A stretch of DNA of 64,000 nt from Phocoena phocoena (lineage: Eukaryota > Chordata > Mammalia > Artiodactyla > Phocoenidae): the NCBI RefSeq assembly GCF_963924675.1, contig NC_089240.1:117371680-117435679 (forward strand), in the 5' to 3' direction. Made by a program: the position numbers and the translations under genes. Below are positions 50,201-62,200 of this stretch, one piece after another. The notes under the pieces were generated by a model. It saw nothing but the letters and a program-made list of their open reading frames with translations, did not search any database and was not told the origin of the DNA. Every line of letters begins with the position of its first letter. The first letter of the stretch is position 1.

Positions 50201-53200
50201 CTCCACCTTTTAAGATTCCTAGAGGCGGAATACAATGGCCACATCTCTAAACCAGCAGCAAAGCTATCATTGAGGACGGCTGCCTTCCTCAAAGACGTCG
50301 TGGTTGTGCCCAGGCACAGCCCCCGCCCCACAGCCCCCGCCCCCGGGATCCAGACCTCCTCTCTAGCTACACAGAGAGGCCAAGTCACCAGCAAGTGGTC
50401 TCCATCAAGGGACCACAAAGTTGCAGGCCAGTATTAGCTGCCAGTACTTCATCATTCTTATACCTCTCCTTCTCCAATCATATTGAAAGTGCCCAGAAAT
50501 ATTTTGAAGAGAAAGCCATGAGTGTAGCCGCTTTTGCTAGCAGCCTACATGCAACTCCCCCCAGGGTATACTGAGAACAAAGCACTTATAATCGTGTTTA
50601 AAAATTAGCCCAGACTATTTTTTTGTTTGAGGCAAGGAAGATGACTTTATTTGGAAAGCTGGCAGACCGAGAAGATGGCAGACTAATGTCTCAAAATAAC
50701 CATCTTATCAGGGTCTGGATGCCAGTTTCTTTTATAGAATCCGAGAGGGAAATAAAGTAAAAAGGCATAATAGTGAGAGGCGGGGAGGAAGTAAAGTAAA
50801 AAGGGCCATCAGTCTTGCAAAACATCTCCTGGGGGAGGGGATGTGTTAATTTCTTCTTTCTTGACGCCATCCACACGTGGACCGGGTCAAGATGTTTCCC
50901 TGAACAAAGGCACTTCCTTATATCCTTTTTTTTTTTTTTTTTTTTTTGCTGTATGCGGGCCTCTCACTGTTGTGGCCTCTCCTGTTGCGGAGCAACAGGC
51001 TCCGGACACACAGGCTCAGCGGCCATGGCTCACGGGCCCAGCCGCTCCGCGGCATGTGGGATCTTCCCGGACCGGGGCACGAACCCGCGTCTCCTGCATC
51101 GGCAGGCGGACTCTCAACCACTGCGCCGCCAGGGAAGCCCCCTTATATTCTTTTTAACATCAGGGGAACAGTGGGATAACTACTAAGGACTATCAGGCTC
51201 CAAGTCCAAGGACAGAACTGAGAAAATATGTTTATAGAATTTGATGAGTTATTGCTAAAAGGCCAGGTAATTTTTGTCTGATAGCTTAATTACATTGTTT
51301 CATGTTGTATACGGAAAACAGAAGATTGGAGAGTGGTATTTCTTAAAGTATAATCACTTACTCATTCCGCTGAGAAGAAAGATTATTCTGTTCTGTTAAC
51401 TGATTATGTTGTTCTTGTTTTTTAACTGTGAAATAAAACAAAGATTATACAAGCATTGTTCGGAAGCCACACTTCTTACTTCCTTGAGGACCAATGACCT
51501 TCACATATGCACACACACACACCCCAATCCCATTTGAGTTCACCTTCACAGACTTGAAACAGCCAGAGGGAAGGCCAGTCTGAATTTGGAATATAGAAAA
51601 GGGTCGAACCATGTAATATTTTATTCAAGAAATTCAACTTTAGAACTAGCACCACCCCCAGGCCAACATTACCAAGCACTGATTACTGAGGTCCTAAGCA
51701 GAGTTGCCTCATGGGAAGCATTTAGAATTAACACATTCAGATTGCTCTATCACTGCACCACTGCTTCTCAGGCACTAGAGCTCATCTTCCATTGTAAAAT
51801 TCATTCTCCAAAATAGTTTAAACAGCCTCCTGCATCTTGATCTCCTACTAATGAGTTGAGCAAACCATTTCATTATAAATAGTAGAAAGTAAATATCAGC
51901 CCCATTCCCTGTAAAAATTATCACAGAATCTGAGTCACTGAGCTGTTCTTGTACTTCTTGTTCTGGAGAATGCGTGCTTGAACTTACCTGTCATAAGTTC
52001 CTGTTGCTTCAACAAAATATTTCTGATTTCTTTTAACCACGTCATCTTCACATCTACATTTGAAGCCTAAAGATTTAAAAAGCAGGGGGGGAGAGGACAT
52101 GTTTCCTTTTTAGAACGATGCTTTAATAATAAAACAAATGTCACTAAGTATATCAAACACGATTTACATCCTGAACCACCATAATCCAACTCTAACATTT
52201 TGATTCTTAAAACTTCTAAGAAGCAAATAAGTAGCCATCGGATTAGATGAAATAACAGCCCAAAGCATTTCGAAATTGGCCTTCAAGAATAACGCTCAGA
52301 GAAGCGTGAAATATAAATCTCACTTATTTTTTCTGTGTAGGAGGGTTCTTTTAAATATATAAATGTTTTTATGTTTAGTTCTGGTAAGACAAAACAACTT
52401 CTACTGTTTCTGAAAAGACAATCTATTGTAGGGACTTCCCTGGCGGTCCAGTGGTTAGGACTCGGTGCTTTCACAGCCGAGGGCCGGGGTTCGATCCCTG
52501 GTCAGGGAACTAAGATCCTGAAAGCCATGTGGTATGGCCAAAAAAAAAGACTCTTTGAAATGACAATAATCTCTTGAAACGTTCTAATTCCTCTCTTCTT
52601 CCGTGAGACAGGTTGAAGCTTACAGCACGTCTGGCCAGGACTTTAACCACATTCTTTAGAAAAAACAATCCGATCTGAATCATCACATCGCCCTGTCTCG
52701 TAATCAGGTCCTCTCTGAATGCTGAGCACAAGAGGAACTCAGAACTGTTATAAATCTGTAACTCAAGAGACTTGACGGGGACAGAGAAGCACCGGCCAAG
52801 CTCTTGGCTATCAGCTCTTGTTGATAAGTCTCCTGGTGTCGTGGTGAAAACTTAAAGCCATAGAAAGCATCACAGACATATCTCAAGTTAAAGAAAACTT
52901 CTGCCAAGACATGGAAGTAACCTAAGTGTCCATTGACAGATGAACGGATTTGGAAGATATGGTACATATATACAATGGAATACTACTCAGCCATAAAAAA
53001 GTATGAAATAATGCCATTTGCAGCAACACAGATGGACCTAGAGATTATATATGGAATCTAAAAAATAAACAAACTAGTGAATATAACAAAAAAGAAGCAG
53101 ACTCACAGATACAGAGAACAAACTAGTGGTTACCAGTGGGGAGAGGGAAGGGGGAAGGGGCAATATGGCAGTAGGGGATTAACAGGTACAAACTATTAGG

Positions 53201-56200
53201 TATAAAATGAGCTACAAGGATATATTGTACAGCACAGGGAATATAGCTAATATTTTATAATAACTATAAATGGAGTATAACCTTTAACAATTGTGAATCA
53301 CTATATTGTACACCTGTAATACATAATATTATACAGCAACTATACTTCAATAAAAGAAAAAAAAGAAAACTTGGTAACTGAGAAAATGTTTAATTGCATC
53401 ACAAAGAATAATAATCAAATAATATTTAGGTAACCTACAGGAAAGGACTGAGAACTTTTGTAATGTAACCAAAATTATTTTTGTCTGTAAATTCAGACTT
53501 TTGTATCTTAAGGCAGGTTATGGTTTCTAGAATAACTCTTAAGTGACCAACCTGGACAATATAAACTTCTTCCTTCCCAGCATACCAGATTTCAAACTTG
53601 CGGTTGTCTCCTTTTACATATTCAGTGATTCCAACTTCATCCATCTACAATAAATGAGTCACCATTTTCATGAGCATTTTATTAGGAAAATGAAATTACA
53701 TTAAATCTACCCCCATCATATTCTAAATGAAACAGAATTTCTCACTTCTGCAAAATATATGTTTTATAATCAAAGAATATGAAATGATAAATACAATCAG
53801 AGACCTGAGTGTTTATACGCTTTCATTAAACTATGCACTCATATAGTACAGACTACATGCTCCATTCCAGTGAGTGAAACAAATGTTTCAAATCTGAGCA
53901 TCCAAGTAGTCCATGCAAGATTGAATTCCATTATAAATTAACTGTACAGTATAAAAACAAATTATTGTGTCAAACACAGAAGTAAAACTAATTGAACATT
54001 GTGGAAAAGGTCATCCAAAATTAATTTAAATGGTTCTTTTTAATAACTTTATGCCAGATAAGTTAATCTCACAAATTACTACGTATGTCTATAGAAGCGC
54101 TACAAGTTATAGACATCCAATTTATGGGTCAGGGGAGAACCAACCAGGTACACAGAAATCCCCTCTATTTCCACCAATCTCTTGGCCTCTCTAGGAAACA
54201 ACCTGTCATGGGACAGTGATGTCTTCTTGTAGCCAGTGAAAATTAGGTATGCAATATCCCTTCCCTACCATAGTTTTTATTCTCTTTCATATGATTGTGC
54301 AAAGCACAAACTCTTCCATTTTCTTTCATCCTGTGCTGCTAGTAGCTTGGTTAATTTCATTTTGAGCAACTTCACTCCCTTGTACACACATTCTCTCTTA
54401 GTTTCCTTCTGCCTTCTCTTTCCTTTCAATCCTTCCCTAATTAACTAAAGGAATATCTCACTCTCTGTTCCATTTACATGCCTCCCAAATGACCCTAATT
54501 AGAGCTGATAAGCATTTAAAGTAGTGCTAGTGAGATCCCCATATCAAGGAAAAGAAAAAGGATTATACTTAGAAATGAAAGAGCCTGTGACATCTACCCT
54601 GAATGTACCCAGAAGTTACTTTCAGAATATCCAAAAATATCTTTACATTCCTACTCAACCACTCTAACTAACCTACTTTTGCTCAAACATCAGGTTTTAA
54701 GATAAACAATAATCTCATATTCAATCTCTATTTAAATTGATTTTGTTTCAATACATGGTTTTGTTTTAACAGCATAAGATGGAAAGCCCATGCGCTTTTC
54801 TGAATTTCAGTTTCCTCAACTATAAAGTGGGAAGAGTACCTATTTCATAGAGTTGATATAAGGATTAAATAGCATGCACTAAAGGCTTAGATAACATGAT
54901 GAGTTTTTAAAAGTATGAGTTTGCTTTCTCAACTTTCCCTTATTTGAATAGCAATGGTTTTGCCATTTTTCATTGTATACATAGAGCACAGCATTATAGA
55001 GTAAATGAGCTTTTTTGAGTTACTCTGGAAACCTAACCATGATCTCTATCAGACAACACTGTTCTTAGTTCTAAACAATTCACTACAAATGATCCACTGT
55101 AATCCAATCCATTTGTAATTCATGGATTGTAGATATTTACTCAAATAACACAATATAAAGGTTTTATCAAAAGGTTTTTATTCTACTTATTAAATATTTA
55201 CTATACCATGAAAACTTACCTTTAGAACCTAGAGGCAGAGTTAAAGCTCTAACTATATGAATATAGTTATATGATATATTATATAATAAATAATATATAT
55301 AAAAGAACGAGGCTGATTCTACAGTTATACCCTAACTGTGGTCTCCGCCTCACCCTGCACATTTTCACTGATGATTTCTGGTAGCTATGAATATATTTTC
55401 TTTATTTTAAAGCATTTTATCTGAAGACATCTTGCTGTATCAAGTGCTCAGGGCCCCAACTTTTAACCTGATTTTCTGTCTTCAGGGTAGTGAGAAGATG
55501 TCAACTACCTTGTTAAAAGTCACCCAGGGGGTCAGAACTCTGGGATTATAACCAATAACTACCTATCTTAAGACTTTTATTAGGCAGATCGGCTCGGTGC
55601 TTTACGATGACCTAGAGAGGTGGGATAGGGAGGGTGGGAGGGAGGCCCAAGAGGGAGGGGATATGGGGACATATGTATGTATATGGCTGATTCACTTTGC
55701 TGTACAACAGAAACTAACACAGTATTGTGAAGCAATTATACTCCAATAAAGATCTATTAAAAAAAAACTACTTGGGGCTTCCCTGGTGGCGCAGTGGTTG
55801 AGAGTCTGCCTGCCGATGCAGGAGACGCGGGTTCGTGCCCTGGTCTGGGAAGATCCCACATGCCGCGGAGCGGCTGGGTCCGTGAGCCATGGCCGCTGAG
55901 CCTGCGCGTTCGGAGCCTGTGCTCCACAACAGTGAAAGCCCCGCCTACCGCAAAAAAAAAAAAAAAAAAAACGACTTGAATATTGGGAGGGAAAGCACTT
56001 GATATATTAAATGAAAAGTCCATGTTATAAAACTGAAGAAAAAAGACTTTTATTTCTGTATCTGGGATATATAATAGTTACTTCTTGGGTCAGTATTATG
56101 AAAAAATTGATCTTGGACTTCCCTGGCAGTCCAGTGGGTAACACTGCACTTCCAATGCCGGGGGCACGGGTTTGATCCCTGGTCAGGGAACTAGGATCCC

Positions 56201-59200
56201 ACATGCCACGTGGCACAGCCAAAAAAAAAAAACTGATCTTGATTCACAATAACAACACCAACAAAAAAATGTAGCTAGGTTGAACTGCCGTGAAGCAGTT
56301 AGAAACAAGATATTGGGTATAAAACAGTAACATAACTGTATCTTGAAAATAGTTTCTGGGATCAAAAAAAGAAAGAAAATGACAATTATAACAGAATACT
56401 ATTTATATAAATTAAAACTAAATGGGGGGGCTTCCCTGGTGGCGCAGTGGTTGAGAGTCTGCCTGCCGATGCAGGGGACATGGGTTTGAGCCCTGGTCCG
56501 GGAAGATCCCACATGCCGCAGAGCAACTAAGCCCGTGTGCCACAACTACTGAGCCTGAGCTCTAGAGCCCGCGAGCCACAACTACTGAAGCTCGTATGCC
56601 TAGAGCCTGTGCTCCATAACAAGAGAAGCCACTGCAACGAGAAGCCCGTGCACCGCAACGAAGAGCAGCCCCCGCTCGCCGCAACTAGAGAGAGCCCGCG
56701 TGCAGCAATGAAGACCCAGTGCAGCCAAAAATAAATAAGTAAAATAAAATAAAATAATTAATTAATTTTTAAAAAACTAAATGGGCACAGAACATTAGTG
56801 TATACTTAAAAAGAACACACAAACTGAAGGATGTACATCAGATAATACAGGGGTAGAGAGGAGAGTAAGTGTGGGGAATGATAAAAAGGAATGAATGAAG
56901 GAATGAAAGAATAAACAAGCAAGAAGAAGTCCTGCCAGCACGGCGCAGTGGTTACAATCATGGAGACCGAAGCCATCTGCCCGGGTTTGAATCTGTGTTG
57001 CACCACTTACTAGCCATGCTCTTGGATGAATTATTCACCTCTCTGGAACTTGGCTTTCTCATCTTCAAAATGGGGTCAATAATAGTTCCTACTTCATATA
57101 AAGTTGCTACGTGGGTTAAATGAATTAACACTGATATTCATGAACACTTAGAACAGCTCCTAGCAAACAGTGAGTACTACATGTATGTTTGTTAAACTTA
57201 AAAACATAGATGATAATAATACACACACGAACTGAGGAATCTGTAGAACTCAAATGTCTCCATTTGACTAACTGTGACTTTAAAATATAGCACACAATCA
57301 TCGTACAGCTGTGGGGCTACGCGATTCCAGCTTGGTGCGATGAACTCACGGCAACAGTCCCCTGAAAGTGCATCTGCGTTGATCGTATCTACCAAGGGGA
57401 AGATTCTGAAACCAGGAACCCAAACTGTTAGGTAACGCACTGACTAGTCCTACTAGTAATTATTTAATCCTGGAATCTCATATAAGCAAGAGGAAGAAAG
57501 CATGGTGAGGCTTATAAGAGATAGCCTAATTTCCATCTTTCTCTGTCAGCAACATCACCATTTTCCTAGTAATCCCGGTCTAAATCCTTGCAGGCATCAC
57601 TGACTAATCTCTTTTATTAAGGACACTAGGCATTATTGGGGAATCAAAGAAAAATCAGGCTGATTTTTTTCTTTCAAATGTCAGGAATTATTTATTTTCA
57701 GTATCTAGTAAGTCAATAAGCCTGCCTGTTTACCTGCCATGGAAGTGTTTCTTGCATCTATCCCACCCTCTGTTTCCACAGTAGCCACTGTAGTTCGAAA
57801 TCTCACAAATGGGTTACCTCATACCAGTCTGTCCTTACTGTGATGTACTTTAGAAACACTCTGTTGGTGTGCCCATCATTGTGACAAATTAAAGGTAAAA
57901 AAAGAAAAATAGATACAAGCCAGAAATAGTATATTAGGTAGTAACTAGGTCACACCTAAATGCCCATCGACAGACGAATGGATAAAGAAGATGTGGTACA
58001 TATATACAATGGAATATTACTCAGCCATAAAAAGGAACGAAAATGGGTCATTTGTTGAGACGTGGGTGGATCTAGAGACTGCCATACAGAGTGAAGTAAG
58101 ACAGAAAGAGAAAAACAAACATCGTATATTAACGCATATATGTGGAACCTAGAAAAATGGTACAGATGAACTGGTTTGCAGGGCAGAAATTGAGACATAT
58201 GTAGAGAACAAACATATGGGGACCAAGGGGGGAAAGTGGCAGGGGCAGGGGGGTGGTGTGATGAATTGGGAGATTGGGATTGACATGTATACACTAATAT
58301 GTATAAAATGGATGACTATAAGAACCTGCTGTATAAAAGAATAAATTAAATTAAATTTAAAAATTAAAAAAAAAAGTGAACCAAATGGATTTGGGTCCAA
58401 CGTGGCTATGAAGATAAAGTACCCTCCCCTGGAATAAATATACAGACAGCAAGACATCTGAACCCTGTCTGAGGTCAATGACAAATTCTTGCTTCTCGAC
58501 AGATGTTTAGAGACATAAAAGACCCTTGGAGATTTTGGGGGCTTAGAGGTGGGCGAATATCAAAGGAGCAACTGGAAGACTTCCCTGGTGGCGCAGTGGT
58601 CAAGAATCCGCCTGCCAATGCAGGGGACACGGGTTCACGCCCTGGTCCCAGAAGATCCCACATGCCGCGGAGCAACTAAGCCCATGCGCCACAACTACTG
58701 AGCCTGCGCTCTAGAGCCCACAAGCCACAACTACTGAGCCCGCATGCCACAACTACTGAAGCCCACATGCCTAAAGCCCGTGCTCCGCAACAAGAGAAGC
58801 CACCACGATGACAAGCCCACGCACCGCAATGTAAAGTAGCCGCCGCTCGCCGCAACTAGAGAAAGCCCGCGCACAGCAATGAAGACCCAACGCAGCCAAA
58901 AATTAATTAATTAATTAATTTTTTAAAAGGAGCAACTGGGCATTTGTTATGAAAACAGTGAGGTTTTTGAACAGTCACTGCTGTGGGTTCAGAAGTGAAG
59001 CAGGGAAAGTAGACAATAGGAAGAAGTCAGAGACCTAACCCTGGGCAGGAACCCCATTAGGAACAGCGTGGGGTCGTTGGCCTCTGGGAAGAATCAAAAG
59101 CAGGGCCTGCTTCTCCGGTGGCCTCCTGACACAAAGCCTTCGGGCCTGGCTCAGGACACATGGCACGTCCTCTCCATTACCACTGCTGGACATCGCATCA

Positions 59201-62200
59201 ATTCTCAACATGCTAACAACCAAGAAACAGTGGTTGGGGAGTCGAGGGTCATAATTTTCTCCATTTTCCAAATTTTCTTCAGCAAATGCCATACCGCTTT
59301 TACAATGTAGAACTTGAAAGATAAAATTAATTAGGTGTGAAAAAAATCAAATTTGCCAATTACAGACTCATGTGGATTGGAGGTTCCTCTTGTCAAATGT
59401 CAAAACCAGCTGGGAGTGTCACTGGATTGCCAGTAACTTCCTCAAACAATACTGCTGTCATTTTAATACCAAACTAACATTAGGACACAATGGAAGTTTG
59501 GGTTATGGGAGAGAAGAAAGTAATTTCTAAGGATCGGACAGGACAGGTGTGGGCAGGATTCAGCGGTAGGTGGCTTTGCACACCCAGGAAGGGAGGGGAT
59601 GGAGGAGGGATACAATGGGAATGTGCTAACCATAAAAGTGATCCATTTTTAAATCACACGGAAAAAAAGGAAGAAACCCTTTCCTCCTTGACTCTCCCGT
59701 ATGAGAAAAGCTCCTTGCTACCAAGACCAAGAACTCCACCTGGTGCCATTGGTAAGAGAGTGCTAATGGGGGAGCCTGTGTCACTGCCCACAACTTCAAA
59801 CTGTGCCGTGCAGGAGTCTAGGGTGCCCCCTTGGGAACTGCCTGGTACTGGCTCTCATTTCAGGCAGAAAAGTTCTGCTTCACCTGACTTCTCTCTAAGA
59901 TTTCTACTTAAGGTTCCATGGGTGGGAGCGTGCGAAATGGGTGGTGAAGGGGGAGTCAAAGGGTACAAACTTCCCGTTATAAAATAAATAAGTCCTAGGG
60001 CTGTAATGCACAGCATGGTGACTATGGGTACCACGGTTAATAATACTGTACTTCATATTTGAAACTTGCTAACAGATTAGATCTTAAAAGTTCCCATCAC
60101 AAGAAAAAAAGGTTTGTAACTATGTGTGGTGATGGATGTTACTTGTGGTGATCATTTCACAACATATACAAATATTGAATCATTACACTGTACACCTGAA
60201 ACTAATGTAATGTTATATGTCAGTTATACCTCAATTTAAAAAAAAAAGATTTTCTTTTAAAAAAAGATGTGCAACTAAAGTATAAGAGTATATATACTTT
60301 TTCAGCCCAGTCATCTGAGCTGAAAAAGTATACAAACTGGAATACAGTATATGTATATATGAAAGACTATTACATTACACAATTCAAACAGTCTTACTTT
60401 CAAACAGTGCTTAAAACTGTATGACGGGTATCGATCAGAGCCTTCTCTGCTTTCAACACGCCTTTTACAAAAAACAATGGCTTTTTCGTACAAGAAAAGG
60501 TGCCGCTGCATTGGCTTGAATCTAGCAAAATCCTTCATCTTTGTAGCACCTTTCTTGTGTCCAATCCAAACGCTGAATGCACCCTGCGTTATCATCTTGC
60601 CCAGCTCATTTAAGTTTCCCTGGAATGGAAAACCCAAACTCATTAGTACAAGGCAGAGCAACATTCAGATCTCTGACATCAATATTACAGTGTTTAGATT
60701 GAGTTACTAAAACCCTGAAGCGTATATTTATAGTTTTTAAAGTTTCATTCATCATAACTTTTCACAGGAAAACATGCCATGTGTCACCCAGTTACAAAAT
60801 GACTGTGGGACCAGGAGATAGAAGAAGCCTCCTTTTCCCTGGCTTCATGTTTCCATTACTTCCTCAAGCCTAATCGGTAAATGACCTCTCCCAGTCCAAG
60901 TTTTCCCACGGGGGGCAGTTAACTCTAAAGATTTGATCTCTTTCTTCCATCTCTATCCTGGACTGAGGCAAAGAGCAATTCTGGGACCATATGCCTCCTT
61001 AGAATAGACCCAAACATTCCAGCAAGCGGGATCTCCCAAGGTCTGCACTTGGGGGTAGGCCTTGTTAGGGACAAGGGGAATGTCGTAAATCCATCTGGCT
61101 GCTGATCTGAAGCCAATTTTCCACTTAGCATCATAAGTAATAATGCTGACATTCGGATCCTTCATTTGTCTGCCTCTTACATCTTATTTCTCAGTCGATT
61201 CCAGGAGAGGAAGAAAGAGATGTTAACATGCTTACCCTGTAAAACTGCAACAATCGCTATGATCTACTTACGATATAGCCATTTATTGCAATCTGATGCA
61301 TTGAGTCATTAACTGACTTCAGTAAATCCAGTATCATGTCAAGTGCCTCCTTTAATTGTACAGATCCTTCGCAGTCTTTGCTATATTTTAATAGCTCCTG
61401 TAATTAGAAGTCAAGAATTAATATTAGGCTGATATTAATAACTGGAGAAAATGAATACATTTTTGGCTAACACGCTTTCGAGGAGGAATCCAAAGATAAT
61501 GGCAGTTTTTCGAGTAATTTCTTTCATATGCTATTTGTCACATTAATACTATATTTAATAACAATGTCAAAACTGGGGAAGAAATGGAATAGTGACTAAA
61601 CAGTAGAAGGCAAAGGGCATTCAATGCTTCTGGAGCTGGAGAACTATAGGTATTAGGACACGCTAGAGATCTGTTTTTAAAGCGATTACACATTTTTTGG
61701 TCCTCCACTTACAGCAATTCATTTTAGTCATTATGCATATACCATAGAACGTTGTAAAAAGACATTTTGAAACAGGCTATGTTGTATTTATACTTAACGT
61801 GACATTTTTGGAATCCTTTCACATTACTCAGAGGTGTGCCATCTTCATTTTTCATTGAGAAGGCCCACAGGAAATACAGTCTCAAAACTATATTTGTTTA
61901 GTTCTGCTTAACAACAGTAAAAGTTCTGCAGTCAGGGTTATCCATATATCAGGGTAACTTGTATGGACGATTGAATAGCTAGAAGCATTGATTCAACTGC
62001 TAAATCCAGCTGTCCCAGTCAGGAAGCCTACCTATTTCTAGTGCTTACTAGTCAGCTGCTTCCGTTTTAATGGCTTTGCCACATTTGACCCAAAGAAGTA
62101 AGTAAAGAAAGAAACAAATGTTTCATGCAATTACCTTCAACAGTAACTGGTATTTAGTAATCCGTTGCACTGGTTTCAGTAAATAGGAATCTAGACCAAG

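Larger units (their letters stand above)
47996..51361 (-). other. MCF2: MCF2 intron with nested L1/SINE cluster
   Basis: Non-coding. It holds a three-layer L1/L1/SINE nest (48270-49130), a long CHR SINE (49365-49654), a minus-strand L1 3' end (49745-50068), a GC-box cluster (50318-50346), an unidentified LTR-like stretch (about 50625-50925) and a young CHR SINE (50928-51139). Confidence 0.7.
52067..53551 (-). other. MCF2: MCF2 intron with SINE and L1 3' end
   Basis: Non-coding. It contains a short CHR SINE on the + strand (52431-52547) and a truncated L1 on the + strand (52890-53365). Confidence 0.72.
53645..60397 (-). other. MCF2: MCF2 large intron within the PH domain
   Basis: Non-coding, 6.75 kb. 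It holds unique AT-rich DNA (53.6-55.6 kb) with a MIR relic at 54780-54900, then a dense repeat run: L1 end 55590-55770, CHR SINEs at 55775, 56116, 56427 and 58576, MIR 56940-57190, L1 57950-58378 and an old L1 end 59945-60250. The 165-codon ORF at 59490-59987 (+) has no recognisable domain. Confidence 0.72.

Noticed and set aside
59490..59987. 165-codon ORF on the + strand in the MCF2 intron
   Set aside because: No domain, no Kozak or splice context, and it runs toward an old L1 end; probably chance.
60925..61165. Overlapping minus-strand ORFs (75 and 70 codons) next to MCF2 exons
   Set aside because: Considered as a retroviral envelope-like relic or alternative exon, but I see no diagnostic motif and no splice sites fitting the MCF2 phases.
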